This document shows positions 9,577-17,611 of a stretch of 50,271 nt of DNA, one piece after another. The DNA comes from Dehalococcoidia bacterium UBA2991 (GTDB lineage Bacteria > Chloroflexota > Dehalococcoidia > Tepidiformales > Tepidiformaceae), in NCBI GenBank assembly GCA_002346645.1, contig DEAD01000016.1, positions 1-50,271 of the forward strand, in the 5' to 3' direction. Every line of letters begins with the position of its first letter. The stretch's first letter is position 1. The position numbers and the translations under genes are program-made. Under the pieces are notes generated by a model. It had not been told where the DNA came from. It saw nothing but the letters and a program-made list of their open reading frames with translations, and searched no databases.

Positions 9577-10389
9577 CTAGCGGGCCTTGGAGCCGCCGTC
9601 GACCTGATAGTAGGCGCCGGTCATGAAGGAAGCCTCTTCGCTTAGTAGGAATGCAGCAAGAGCAGCCACTTCATGCGGCTCTCCGTAACGCTGTAGGGGA
9701 AGCCCGGCTGCGATATCACGATAGCGCGACTCCGGATCGTCAGGATCGCCGCCTCGCTCAATTGAGCGCATCATCCGAGTTTCGATGGGTGCCGGGCAGA
9801 TGGCGTTGACGCGGATGTTGGCATTAGCAAATTCCAATGCAGCCGTTCGAGTGATGCCGATGACCGCGTGCTTGCTTGCGCCGTAAGCGACAAGTTGGGG
9901 TGTGCCACCTAAACCCGCCGTCGAGGCGGTGTTGACGATCGCCCCCCCTCCTTTTGCTCGCATTACCCGACCGACAGCCTTCAAGCCCAGCCATACCCCT
10001 TTCACATTTACGTCCATGACCTTGTCAAACACGTCCTCTGGATAATCTGTTAGCGGGGTTACAACACCTTCAATGCCAGCGTTGTTGAAGAAGGCATCGA
10101 TGCCCCCAAAGCGATCGATGGCTTCCTGTACGTAGTCTTCGTGGTCCGACCAGATGGTCACATCAGCAGCGATGGCGATGCTTTCAGAACCTACCTCTTC
10201 TACTTCCTCAATGGTCCCTCTAAGGTCGCTCCCAGGCAGGTCTACAGCTACTACGCGTGCGCCTTCTTGAGCGAGCCGAATGCAGGTAGCGCGGCCTATT
10301 CCCCCTGCCGCACCGGTGATTACGGCGACCTTGTCTTTGAAGCGCTTGCTGACGTAGTTCGAGGGTTCATTCTTCGCTTGCTCGCTCAT
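9577..10389 (-). CDS. SDR family NAD(P)-dependent oxidoreductase
   Basis: Short-chain dehydrogenase/reductase of 270 residues, slightly longer than the usual 250. It has the nucleotide-binding TGAAGGIG near residue 25, the NNAG motif, the catalytic Ser in the VNTAST strand, and the YGASK Tyr-Lys pair. The C-terminal sequence MTGAYYQVDGG is typical of the classical, 3-oxoacyl-ACP-reductase-like group. The substrate cannot be deduced. The ATG has a good AGGAGG eight bases upstream, in contrast to several neighbours. It is read toward the 8801-9538 gene with a 38-base gap, which could make a two-gene unit. Confidence 0.92.
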   Translation of the reverse strand: MSEQAKNEPSNYVSKRFKDKVAVITGAAGGIGRATCIRLAQEGARVVAVDLPGSDLRGTIEEVEEVGSESIAIAADVTIWSDHEDYVQEAIDRFGGIDAFFNNAGIEGVVTPLTDYPEDVFDKVMDVNVKGVWLGLKAVGRVMRAKGGGAIVNTASTAGLGGTPQLVAYGASKHAVIGITRTAALEFANANIRVNAICPAPIETRMMRSIERGGDPDDPESRYRDIAAGLPLQRYGEPHEVAALAAFLLSEEASFMTGAYYQVDGGSKAR

Positions 10390-10492
10390 GATGTCCTCCT
10401 AAGGGCTTCTGCTTTTGGGGTTAGTGTAGGAGAGCCAAGCAGACCCCGGGGCGCGACGGGTAAGGGCTGCGGCGCTATTCTGTGGATTCGTT

Positions 10493-10569
10493 CGGGGTGT
10501 AGCTCAGCCAGGTAGAGTGCTTCGTTCGGGACGAAGAGGTCCCCGGTTCAAATCCGGGCACCCCGACCA
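10493..10569 (+). tRNA. tRNA-Pro (anticodon CGG)
   Basis: A 77-base cloverleaf with an encoded CCA end. The acceptor CGGGGTG pairs with CACCCCG, and C1-G72 is characteristic of bacterial tRNA-Pro. The D arm reads AGCTC...GAGT. The anticodon stem CTTCG/CGAAG encloses loop TTCGGGA with anticodon CGG at 10527-10529, reading CCG. The T arm is CCGGG-TTCAAAT-CCCGG-like. It stands alone between the SDR gene and the DUF302 gene. Confidence 0.97.
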
Positions 10570-10588
10570 GCATCCCGGCATCATGGAC

Positions 10589-10990
10589 TTAACGAGGACC
10601 CGCGGGGAGACGACTCAGAGCGCTCATGAGCCGTTGCCTCACTTCAGCGGCGATGTCCGCGATGCCATGGTTGTTGAGATTTCCCAGAGTTGCTGTCGGA
10701 TCGACCGCCCTGATGACAATTCCATCATCATCATCGTGGACAGAGACGCTGAAGGGGAAAAGTGTAGTTGCCGCGGGGTCTATGGAGAGAGCACGTCTTA
10801 AGAGGTCGGCGTCCCAGATACCTAGGATGGCGCAGGCATTTTCGACAGGCCCGCTCACGTCGAGAGAGGTAGTGATGTCGAAGCCTTGCTCTCGCAGGGC
10901 TTCCTTTGTGCGATTAAGTCCCTCGATGAAGTCGAAGGTGGCGGTGCGACGCAGGGAGAAGGGGCCTTCCTCTATTTGTTTTGCTGCCAT
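10589..10990 (-). CDS. DUF302 family protein
   Basis: 133 residues. The body has the DUF302 pattern: an N-terminal strand plus helix (TFDFIEGLNRTKEALREQGF), then ENACAILGIWDADLLRRAL, the strand LFPFSVSVHDDDDG, and the closing VIRAVDP motif. The family is small, soluble and of unknown biochemical role. The frame extends to 11056, but that extension has no homologous character, so I place the start at the ATG at 10990, which has AGGGG close by and an extended -10 just upstream. The gene is divergent from the M23 peptidase gene. Confidence 0.75.
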   Translation of the reverse strand: MAAKQIEEGPFSLRRTATFDFIEGLNRTKEALREQGFDITTSLDVSGPVENACAILGIWDADLLRRALSIDPAATTLFPFSVSVHDDDDGIVIRAVDPTATLGNLNNHGIADIAAEVRQRLMSALSRLPAGPR

Positions 10991-10999
10991 GGCCCCTGG

Positions 11000-11008
11000 A
11001 TGGTAGCA
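11000..11008 (-). promoter_or_regulatory. Candidate extended -10 of the DUF302 gene
   Basis: TGCTACCAT on the minus strand matches TGNTANNNT. It ends nine bases before the ATG at 10990, so any leader would be two or three bases. Confidence 0.35.
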
Positions 11009-11074
11009 GGATGAGTCACAACTAGTGTGGTCGACGCAGGGGAGCGCCTGTCGCACCCTTGAGGGGTGCCTTTC

Positions 11075-12031
11075 GTGATTGTTAGAAGGTGGATGATGAT
11101 GGCGGTGCTTGCACTGCTTGTTGGAGGCTGCACGGCCGGTGGCTCTGGCTCTGGGGTAGAGGTTGCAACGGTCACTGCTATCCCGGTGGAGTCTCCTACG
11201 AACGCGGCTGCCATTGAGACAGTGGAAGCGGTGCTTGTGCCGCCCGAACTGCTTGTTTCAACGGAAGAGGTTGCTCAAGGGAGTGCCATCCTTGTGTCCG
11301 TCACGGGAAGCGTTACGGAAGGGGAGGTCGTGTTCTTGGGTCAGGGCTATCCCCTTACTCAGGGAGACTTTAGCAAGTACACCTATGTTGGTATTGGCGT
11401 ATTGGATGCTCCCGGTAATCACACGATGTACGTGAACTTCACTCTCACAAATGGGTCCTCAGGAAACTTCGAGCGCGAAATCATGGTGAGCGAGACCGAA
11501 TGGGATATCTCCCATATCTACTACGTGGCGGGTGCGGGGGATCCCGTTTTAGACCAATCTGAACGTGCTCGCGAAGATGCTCTTTTGGCTGAGACTTACG
11601 CGCGGGTGACTCCCAATAAGCTCTGGGAAGGCCGCTGGCAAAAGCCAACCGAGGGGCTTATTTCAAGTCATTTCGGTGAGCGTCGTTCGTTTAATGACGG
11701 TCCGGTGGAAGGTAATCACGGAGGGACTGACTTCGGTGCCCTAGAAGGAACACCCGTAACCGCAACTAATAGCGGTCATGTGGTGCTTGCTCGGCAGTTA
11801 GCGGTGCGGGGGAACATGGTCATAATCGACCATGGTGGAGGGGTGTTTTCTGGCTATGCCCACCTCAGTGCTTTCGCTGTGGCAGAGGGGCAGGAGGTTG
11901 ATGGTGGGCAATTGATTGCGTTTGTAGGGAGTTCTGGTCTATCGACCGCCCCCCACCTCCATTGGGAAATTTCTGTGCATGGTGTACTTGTGGATCCCTT
12001 GCGATTTGTCGATTTTCGGAACGGGTTTTGA
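11075..12031 (+). CDS. M23 family metallopeptidase lipoprotein
   Basis: Peptidoglycan endopeptidase predicted to sit outside the membrane. A basic N-terminus and hydrophobic core end in the lipobox LVGGC, giving a lipid-anchored Cys near residue 19. A beta-rich Ig-like region follows, then the C-terminal LytM domain. The domain carries the zinc-ligand motif NHGGTDFGA and the second motif HLHWE, with the intervening GNMVIIDHGGG strand, so it looks catalytically intact. An in-frame GTG at 11066 is possible. I prefer GTG 11075 because GAGGGGT at 11061-11067 is then well spaced. It probably forms an operon with the next two genes (gap 3, then a 4-base overlap). Confidence 0.9.
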   Translation: MIVRRWMMMAVLALLVGGCTAGGSGSGVEVATVTAIPVESPTNAAAIETVEAVLVPPELLVSTEEVAQGSAILVSVTGSVTEGEVVFLGQGYPLTQGDFSKYTYVGIGVLDAPGNHTMYVNFTLTNGSSGNFEREIMVSETEWDISHIYYVAGAGDPVLDQSERAREDALLAETYARVTPNKLWEGRWQKPTEGLISSHFGERRSFNDGPVEGNHGGTDFGALEGTPVTATNSGHVVLARQLAVRGNMVIIDHGGGVFSGYAHLSAFAVAEGQEVDGGQLIAFVGSSGLSTAPHLHWEISVHGVLVDPLRFVDFRNGF

Positions 12032-12034
12032 AAG

Positions 12035-12460
12035 ATGAGATTGGCGGTGGAGGTTGAAGGAGTAAGCAATATTGAAATGCTTCCTGGCGAGGGCGCGACG
12101 TTGGTTGCCTTCATGTCGTTTGCGGCAGTACGTGGGTTTGGCGCTGGTCATCCACTAATTGCGCTGGCAGATCTCCTGTCGGATGTGGGCGTGAGGCTCG
12201 AGCCGCTTACAACCTTTTATGAGCAGCAGCCAGATGATGCTGAGGACGAGGCAAACCTTGAGCGAGCTTGGCAGGATGCAGTCCCGCTGGCTAAAAGCCT
12301 GGAGGGGATCATCGTGACATTGGCCAGTGATGAACGTACTGCAACGTTTGTTCGTCGCGCAGATGCAGAGGGGCTCAGCGACGAAGCCGTCGCTCTTCGT
12401 AAGATCGCTGAAGGAGCGGCGCGCGCAAAGCGGCGTATCCGCCTAACCTACCAGCTATGA
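12035..12460 (+). CDS. Hypothetical protein
   Basis: 141 residues of a family I do not recognise. There is no signal peptide or membrane span. The N-terminal half has alternating strands and helices (GEGATLVAFMSFAAVRGFG), and the C-terminal half is helical and charged. It lies three bases after the M23 peptidase and overlaps the methyltransferase by four bases (ATGA), so translation is probably coupled. The tight spacing is the main reason to regard it as real. Confidence 0.6.
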   Translation: MRLAVEVEGVSNIEMLPGEGATLVAFMSFAAVRGFGAGHPLIALADLLSDVGVRLEPLTTFYEQQPDDAEDEANLERAWQDAVPLAKSLEGIIVTLASDERTATFVRRADAEGLSDEAVALRKIAEGAARAKRRIRLTYQL

Positions 12461-13101
12461 TTCGCCGCCGCCGGGAAGCAATTGAGGCTAGAGAACGTTG
12501 GCTTCGGGGTCCGTTAGCGGGTTTTGCCCAAGCTCTTGACTCATCCTCCGCCCGTGCGGCGCTTTTCCCCAGAGCTGACACAATGATTGATCTGCTCGGG
12601 CTTGATGTTGCTCATTCCTACCTTGACGTAGGGTTCGGGGGCGCGGCTTTTGCTGAGTTGCTAGCTGCTAGGGCTGGTTCTGCCTTCCGTCCAGTGGTGA
12701 TGGATGTTTCGGTAGCAGGTGATCCTGTTGATCTAGTCGCTTGGCCTGAAAAGTTGCCCTTTCGTGATGGCTCTTTTGATGCGATCACGGTGCTGCATGT
12801 GCTTCGGGCTCTTGATGATGATGCAGTCCATGGCTTCGCAGAGGAGCTTTCCCGAGTGCTTGCCCCAGGTGGTGCATGTTTGCTAGTTGAATTTGCCCCT
12901 GTGCGGTGGGGGTTCCTTAACAACCTTCACCGACGTGCTGTTTCGGGGGGATGTGCGGAAGTGGATCTTCGGGGATGGGGCCGTCTAGCTGCGCTTCTTA
13001 CGGAATGTGGCTTCGATGCGATCAACCTCGTCGAACTAGGCCCCTTCGCTTTGCCACCTATCCCGCGCGTTTGTGTGTTGGTCCGCCGAAACCCCCGCTA
13101 G
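12457..13101 (+). CDS. Class I SAM-dependent methyltransferase
   Basis: 214 residues. A helical N-terminus precedes motif I, here YLDVGFGGAAF (usually LDxGxGxG), then the acidic residue closing strand 2 in VVMDVSVAG. Motif post-II follows as LPFRDGSFDAITVLHVL, then the helix and strand EELSRVLAPGGACLLVEF typical of Methyltransf_11 enzymes. Motif I has Phe between the first two glycines, an unusual but tolerated form. The methyl acceptor is unknown. The last bases overlap the convergent alr gene by four. Confidence 0.8.
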   Translation: MIRRRREAIEARERWLRGPLAGFAQALDSSSARAALFPRADTMIDLLGLDVAHSYLDVGFGGAAFAELLAARAGSAFRPVVMDVSVAGDPVDLVAWPEKLPFRDGSFDAITVLHVLRALDDDAVHGFAEELSRVLAPGGACLLVEFAPVRWGFLNNLHRRAVSGGCAEVDLRGWGRLAALLTECGFDAINLVELGPFALPPIPRVCVLVRRNPR

Positions 13102-14270
13102 CAGCTTGCCTCCAAAACCCCTTGGCTGTGAGCGAGCCTCGGAAGGCGTTGGTTTAGGCCCGCAAGGACTTCATAGTTGATGGTGTCAATTGTGGCAGCG
13201 ACGTCCCCGGCTGTGATGGTTTCGTTGCCTTGTTCACCGATGAGGACAACCTCATCGCCTATGGACACTCCGGGTACCGCCGTCACGTCAGCGAGAAAAT
13301 GGTCCATGCAGACTAGCCCGACAATGGGGCAGCGATAGCCGCCAATAAGCACATGGCCGCGGTTGCTCAGGGCACGGTGGTAGCCGTCGGCGTATCCGAT
13401 TGGAACGAGGGCGAGTCGAGAAGGGCGCTCGGTTCGCCATGTTAGTCCGTAACTGACACCCTCCCCTGAACCCACGTCAAAGACGCGAGCAAGGCGGGCC
13501 TTCATGCTAAGAACCCTCTGCAGCCCTGGATTTGGGGTGTGGTGAGGGAGGGCTCCATAAAGCCCTATGCCGGTGCGTACCGCGTCGTAGCGGAATTCGG
13601 GTCGCCGAATAGTAGTGGCGGTATTGGCGATATGGCGGATGGGGACGGGACCGGCTAGCTGTACTGCTTCCTCGACGAGGGCGTTCTGTTGAATTGTGAA
13701 GGAGTCGTCTTGCTGGTCGGCGTTGGCAAGGTGTGTCCAGATTCCCTCGAGTACTATCCCTGGAAGTTCTCCTACGCTGGCTGCGAGTGTGGCCACTTCG
13801 TTTGGGGCAAGCCCGAAACGGTGCATTCCGCTATCCACCTTGATGTGAACGGGCACGGGGGCCTTGCCCGCTTGAATAGCCGCGCTGGAGACCTCTTTGG
13901 CGAGATTTGCGGTGTCGATGGTCAGGGTAATGTCGTTCGCGACGGCCTCCTTGGCGTTTTCAGGAAAGGAGTGCCCGAGTACGAGGATTGGTCGGGTTAC
14001 GCCGGCCCTTCGTAAGGCAATGGCCTCGGACATAAAGACGACCGCGAAACGTTCTATGCCTGCGGCCTGAAGGGCCGGTGCGACAACAGCTGCTCCGTGT
14101 CCGTATGCGTTTGCCTTTACGACTGCCATCACAGTGGCGTTACCAGCGGCATCCCGGAGGACGCTAGCGTTATTTGCGAGAGCATCTAGATCGAGTTCAA
14201 TCCAGGCGTTCAGGGCCTTTGTTGTGTTAGCTAGGCTGGTTCCTGTTTTTGCGGGGCTTTTGGCTGTCAC
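13098..14270 (-). CDS. alr: Alanine racemase
   Basis: PLP enzyme that interconverts L- and D-alanine for peptidoglycan. 390 residues, near the family norm of 360-390. The PLP-binding Lys52 lies in AVVKANAYGHG. Other landmarks are HIKVDSGMHRFG, the RTGIGLYG segment, the second-subunit catalytic Tyr in GVSYGLTW, and GLVCMDHFLADVT. The GTG start has GGAGG seven bases upstream. About 20 residues at the N-terminus are Ala/Thr-rich and not part of the fold. It is divergent from rpmH. Confidence 0.97.
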   Translation of the reverse strand: MTAKSPAKTGTSLANTTKALNAWIELDLDALANNASVLRDAAGNATVMAVVKANAYGHGAAVVAPALQAAGIERFAVVFMSEAIALRRAGVTRPILVLGHSFPENAKEAVANDITLTIDTANLAKEVSSAAIQAGKAPVPVHIKVDSGMHRFGLAPNEVATLAASVGELPGIVLEGIWTHLANADQQDDSFTIQQNALVEEAVQLAGPVPIRHIANTATTIRRPEFRYDAVRTGIGLYGALPHHTPNPGLQRVLSMKARLARVFDVGSGEGVSYGLTWRTERPSRLALVPIGYADGYHRALSNRGHVLIGGYRCPIVGLVCMDHFLADVTAVPGVSIGDEVVLIGEQGNETITAGDVAATIDTINYEVLAGLNQRLPRLAHSQGVLEASC

Positions 14271-14513
14271 GCCGCCACCTCCCTGGGCTGTTCTAGCAAG
14301 GTTCCCTGGGGAATGGGTCTAGCATCCGTGGGGTGCTTTGGAAAAGCAACCGTCCTGCTGAGGATAGGCTTCGGTGGTAGGGTTTTAGTCGCCGAAAAAG
14401 CATTACGTTATGTTGATAAAAAGGGAGGGTGGTACCAGATAAAAGGTGCTCTATGTGGGGGGACTAGCGGCTAGGGGGTTTGGGTCGTAGGTTAGTGGGC
14501 CGAGGAAGAGGCC

Positions 14514-14657
14514 GTGTCGCCAAAACGAACATATCAACCGCATCGTCGCCCACGCCGCCGCCGTCACGGTTTTCGCAGACGAATGGCGTCTCGAACGGGC
14601 CGAGCGGTGCTAAAAGCGCGGCGCCTGAAAGGGCGGAGGCGACTAACGGTCGTTTAG
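14514..14657 (+). CDS. rpmH: 50S ribosomal protein L34
   Basis: 47 residues from a GTG start with AGGAAGAGG upstream, easily missed because of its length. It shows the diagnostic KRTYQPHRRPRRRRHGFRRRM core, then RTGRAVLKARRLKGRRRLTV. L34 is a basic component of the large ribosomal subunit. rpmH is normally followed by rnpA, as here, and in many bacteria is preceded by dnaA, which is absent: alr is the neighbour instead. TTGATA at 14413-14418 is a weak -35 candidate with no convincing -10. Confidence 0.96.
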   Translation: MSPKRTYQPHRRPRRRRHGFRRRMASRTGRAVLKARRLKGRRRLTVV

Positions 14658-14673
14658 GCTTGGGGAGCGTGAG

Positions 14674-15009
14674 TTGCAGGCACTACGCCGCCGCTCAGAA
14701 TTCGAACAAGTGTTCGCATCGGGAAAGTTTGCACAGGGCCGGTGTTTAGCCCTTCGCTACCTCTTGCGTGGTGAAGCCCCTACTCGGGTTGGGTTTGCGG
14801 TGGGTAAGCGTCTTGATAAAAGGGCAGTAGTGCGGAATAGGGTACGCCGCCAGCTCAGATCCGCCATCCGGGATGTCCCAGTCAGGGCGGGCTATGACAT
14901 CGTTGTTCTGGCTCGCAGGGCGGCGCTCGGGGCTGACTTCACGGTTTTAAAGGCTGATGTTCGTGCTGTTTTCAGCAAAGCGGCCCTACTAGAGGGGGAA
15001 GAGGGGTGA
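14674..15009 (+). CDS. rnpA: Ribonuclease P protein component
   Basis: Protein subunit that helps RNase P RNA bind and mature precursor tRNA. 111 residues from a TTG start with GGGGAG six bases upstream. The RNR signature is clear in KRAVVRNRVRRQLR, preceded by RVGFAVGKRLD. The N-terminal RRRSEFEQVFASGK matches the family's first helix and strand. It follows rpmH by 16 bases and overlaps yidD by four (GTGA). Confidence 0.96.
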   Translation: MQALRRRSEFEQVFASGKFAQGRCLALRYLLRGEAPTRVGFAVGKRLDKRAVVRNRVRRQLRSAIRDVPVRAGYDIVVLARRAALGADFTVLKADVRAVFSKAALLEGEEG

Positions 15010-15218
15010 AGTGGGTCTTGATTGGCGTGATCCGGGTGTATCAAGTGTTGTTTTCAGTCCTTCTGCCTAGTAGCTGCCGCTTTGACCCCAGTTGTTCACG
15101 TTACGGAGAAGAAGCCCTGAGAAGACATGGAGCCCTTAGGGGGACTTGGCTTACTGCTAAAAGACTGGCGCGATGTCGGCCCGGAGGTGGAGATGGGTAT
15201 GACCCAGTACCTGACTAG
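15006..15218 (+). CDS. yidD: Membrane protein insertion efficiency factor YidD
   Basis: 70-residue membrane-associated protein that assists YidC-dependent insertion. It shows the hallmark SCRFDPSCSRYGEEALRRHG with its two family cysteines and ends in a RCRPGGGDGYDPVP segment. The N-terminal hydrophobic, amphipathic helix is present. It starts at GTG overlapping the rnpA stop. It is followed by an unusually long gap before yidC, filled by parS-like sites and a lipoprotein gene. Confidence 0.95.
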   Translation: MKWVLIGVIRVYQVLFSVLLPSSCRFDPSCSRYGEEALRRHGALRGTWLTAKRLARCRPGGGDGYDPVPD

Positions 15219-15230
15219 GGGCCTTCAAGA

Positions 15231-15246
15231 TGTTTCACGTGGAACA
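15231..15246. promoter_or_regulatory. parS-like site 1
   Basis: TGTTTCACGTGGAACA matches the bacterial parS consensus TGTTTCACGTGAAACA at 15 of 16 positions. ParB clamps load on such sites. It lies just after yidD. Confidence 0.8.
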
Positions 15247-15392
15247 AGACTGTACTACGCCGATAGAGAAGGGATAGTGCGGTGCGCTTTCCAGGAATCC
15301 AAGGTGGTGCAAGCTCCCAGGGGAGGAGGAGGGGCTGGCGGCGCCTGGGTGGATGGTGAACGAGGGTTATGACATGCCGCTCCTGAAGGCGG

Positions 15393-15409
15393 AGAAAGCC
15401 GAACTTTCT
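15393..15409 (+). terminator. Candidate hairpin after yidD
   Basis: AGAAAG-CCGAA-CTTTCT forms a six-base-pair stem followed by TGGGTTTT. It is a weak intrinsic-terminator candidate for the rpmH-rnpA-yidD unit. A second hairpin, CGGAGG (15425-15430) with CCTCCG (15439-15444), follows and runs into parS-like site 2. Confidence 0.3.
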
Positions 15410-15442
15410 TGGGTTTTGAGGTGGCGGAGGTCACAAAGCCTC

Positions 15443-15458
15443 CGTTTCACGTGAAACA
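15443..15458. promoter_or_regulatory. parS-like site 2
   Basis: CGTTTCACGTGAAACA matches parS at 15 of 16 positions and contains the perfect 14-base palindrome GTTTCACGTGAAAC. It lies 197 bases from site 1 and 33 bases upstream of the predicted lipoprotein -10 element, so ParB binding could affect that promoter. Confidence 0.85.
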
Positions 15459-15490
15459 TTGGGTTTCCCCCTGACCGTGTGAGCGGTAGC

Positions 15491-15499
15491 TGCTAGGAT
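15491..15499 (+). promoter_or_regulatory. Candidate extended -10, leaderless start of the propeller lipoprotein
   Basis: TGCTAGGAT matches TGNTANNNT. Seven bases separate it from the GTG at 15507, and no Shine-Dalgarno is seen. The in-frame ATG at 15498 overlaps the hexamer, so it would not be transcribed from this promoter. Confidence 0.45.
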
Positions 15500-15506
15500 G
15501 CTCGCT

Positions 15507-16634
15507 GTGTCGCTTCGTCGTTTTCTGCTTCCTGCAATTGGGGCTGTCGCCGTGCTATCGGCATCATGTGTGGGGTTTTCAGAGCCTCGCGGCTGGGCGG
15601 AGCCTGTTTTCCGAAGTGAAACGGCCTACGTCTTTTTGGATAAAGAAGAGTTTGTTGCAATAGAGCTTGATGAATTCGGCGGCGAGGCCCTATGGGTTTT
15701 TCCTGATGGGGACCTAGACTCAGAGAAGGAAATCGAGCTAGAAGCAGTATATGGTCCACCGCTCTTTGCTGGCGATAGGATCATACTGGCTGGTTTTTCG
15801 GGTGAGATGGTTGCGTTGGGAACCGAAGGGCGGTTTGTCCAAGGACGCGGTAATTGGACGCGAGATGATGTTAAGGGCGCCATTGTGGGCGGGGCTGTCT
15901 TGGCAGACGAGATGTTTGCCTTTGGGACGACGGAGCAACTGCTTTACGTGAGGAGCGTGGTAGATGGAGGCCAGGTGGGCCCCTGGCCACTGGGGGGTAA
16001 AAAGCTAAAAGGTGAGATTTGGTCTCAACCTATAGTGACTGGTAATCACCTGTTTGTCGGCACGATGGCAGGAAACCTGTATGCCTTCGATCTAGAGACC
16101 GGAGAGGAAGTTTGGAAACGACCCTTCGAAGCGGGTGGGGCGATTGGGGAATTGCAGGATATAGGGCAAGGGGTCTTGTTTGTTCCCACATTACGGGGTG
16201 AGGTCTGGCTTGTTGATGCTGAGGTGGGGCGCTCTGTGCGAGGGTCATTCAAGGCTGGGGGTTGGGTTTGGACCCGGCCTGCGGTGGAAGGCGGAATAGC
16301 TTACTTTGGGGATTTCGAGGGTAACGTCTATGCCCTCGATCTGGGGACAGGACGAACTCGATGGGTATATGAGGCCGGAGACAAAGTAAAAGCCCAGCCC
16401 GTCATAATTGGGGGGACGCTTATCGTGGGTGATGAGGCCGGAGTGGTGCACTTTGTGGATTTGGCAACTGGGAATCGCAGAAATACTGTCAAAGTGGATG
16501 GGGCGGGAAAGATTAGGGCAAATTTGGTAGAAAAGGGAGGTTTTGCATGGATTATAGGTACTGAGGGAAGGTTATTTCGGGCCGACCCAGAGACTCTTAC
16601 GGTTATTGAGCGGGAAGTGCGGGGTCTACCGTGA
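15507..16634 (+). CDS. PQQ-like beta-propeller lipoprotein
   Basis: Predicted lipid-anchored extracytoplasmic protein of about 375 residues. A basic start (SLRRFLLP) and hydrophobic core end in the lipobox LSASC. The rest repeats the PQQ/BamB-type blade pattern, for example GNLYAFDLETGEEVWKRPF and GNVYALDLGTGRTRWVYEAG. Such propellers scaffold envelope complexes, as BamB does, or bind cofactors; no catalytic residues are evident. It sits between yidD and yidC and overlaps yidC by four bases, so a role near YidC is a reasonable but unproven inference. An alternative start is ATG 15498 (three residues longer). Confidence 0.85.
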   Translation: MSLRRFLLPAIGAVAVLSASCVGFSEPRGWAEPVFRSETAYVFLDKEEFVAIELDEFGGEALWVFPDGDLDSEKEIELEAVYGPPLFAGDRIILAGFSGEMVALGTEGRFVQGRGNWTRDDVKGAIVGGAVLADEMFAFGTTEQLLYVRSVVDGGQVGPWPLGGKKLKGEIWSQPIVTGNHLFVGTMAGNLYAFDLETGEEVWKRPFEAGGAIGELQDIGQGVLFVPTLRGEVWLVDAEVGRSVRGSFKAGGWVWTRPAVEGGIAYFGDFEGNVYALDLGTGRTRWVYEAGDKVKAQPVIIGGTLIVGDEAGVVHFVDLATGNRRNTVKVDGAGKIRANLVEKGGFAWIIGTEGRLFRADPETLTVIEREVRGLP

Positions 16635-17611
16635 TTCGCAGAGTACCGCAGCGGGCTGGACTTGGTGTTGCCTTGATTGGGGCTGTGGCCCTGATTTTTG
16701 TCATTGCAACCTTCGGGTTTGGGAAGACCTTCACCGTCGGGTTGCTGGATCCGATGATAAATGTCCTTGTGGTTTTCAATCACGCTCTGTGGGGCAGCTT
16801 TGGGTTGGCAGTAATTGCGTTCACGATTTTGGTGCGATTCGTTACCTTTCCACTAACGTTGCGCCAGCTTCAACAGACCCGCGCAATGCAGAGCCTGCAG
16901 CCCCAGGTGCAGGAGATTCAGAAGAAATTTACCGACCCAAAGCGCCGCCAGGAAGAAACCATGAAGGCATATCGGGCAGCAGGTGTAAATCCGCTTGGCT
17001 GTTTGGGGCCGCTTGTTCTGCAGTTTCCAATCCTGATAGCGCTTTTCTATGCGATTCGGCAGACCCTTGCGATTTCCCCCGAAGCGCTTGATAACCTCTC
17101 AAGTCATCTGTACTCGTGGAGCTATATCCAGAGTGCAATTCCGCTAGAAGAGAGTTTTCTCGGTATTAACCTAGCGGAGGGCGCGTCCATCAACGTGCTC
17201 AACCTGAATCTCTTAATAGTCCTACTGGTTGGGTTTTCTACCTGGGCCCAATCCAAAACGACAGTTACTGTCGCGAATGACGAACGGGCGCGTACACAGC
17301 AACAGATGATGCAGTGGATGCTGCCCATAATGTTTATGTTTTTCGGTCTTAGTTTCCCGAGTGGAGTGAGTCTCTACTGGGTTGTTACTTCCTTTGTAAG
17401 TGTGGGCTTTAACGTAGTGACCTACGGCTTCCCTGCGCTCAATATTCAGCCTTTAGTGGGGCCGCCTATGCCGCGGGTCTCGGTAGAGGCAACGACAACA
17501 GTATCTTCGGAGGGCACGGGCGAATCGCGTCCGAGGCCCTCCCGCGAATTGAGGACAAATACTCATGGATCACGCCGAAGCAAACGGAAAAACCGTCGAC
17601 GACGCGCTTAG
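16631..17611 (+). CDS. yidC: Membrane protein insertase YidC
   Basis: Oxa1/YidC insertase of 326 residues, the short form without a large periplasmic domain. It inserts membrane proteins alone or with Sec. The conserved membrane Arg is in AFTILVRFVTFPLTLRQ, followed by the cytoplasmic coiled-coil hairpin (about 75-115), GCLGPLVLQFPILIALFYA, and the last spans including FPSGVSLYWVVTS. The C-terminal tail ends in SRRSKRKNRRRRA, a basic tail typical of ribosome-binding YidC proteins. It starts at GTG overlapping the lipoprotein stop, and its 3' end overlaps jag by 47 bases. Confidence 0.96.
   Translation: MIRRVPQRAGLGVALIGAVALIFVIATFGFGKTFTVGLLDPMINVLVVFNHALWGSFGLAVIAFTILVRFVTFPLTLRQLQQTRAMQSLQPQVQEIQKKFTDPKRRQEETMKAYRAAGVNPLGCLGPLVLQFPILIALFYAIRQTLAISPEALDNLSSHLYSWSYIQSAIPLEESFLGINLAEGASINVLNLNLLIVLLVGFSTWAQSKTTVTVANDERARTQQQMMQWMLPIMFMFFGLSFPSGVSLYWVVTSFVSVGFNVVTYGFPALNIQPLVGPPMPRVSVEATTTVSSEGTGESRPRPSRELRTNTHGSRRSKRKNRRRRA

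Noticed and set aside
14411..14419. TGTTGATAA as evidence of an origin
   Set aside because: A single one-mismatch DnaA-box-like word is expected by chance; no cluster is present.
15127..15372. 81-residue frame after yidD
   Set aside because: It overlaps yidD in a different frame, is Gly-rich and covers parS-like site 1; it does not look like a protein.
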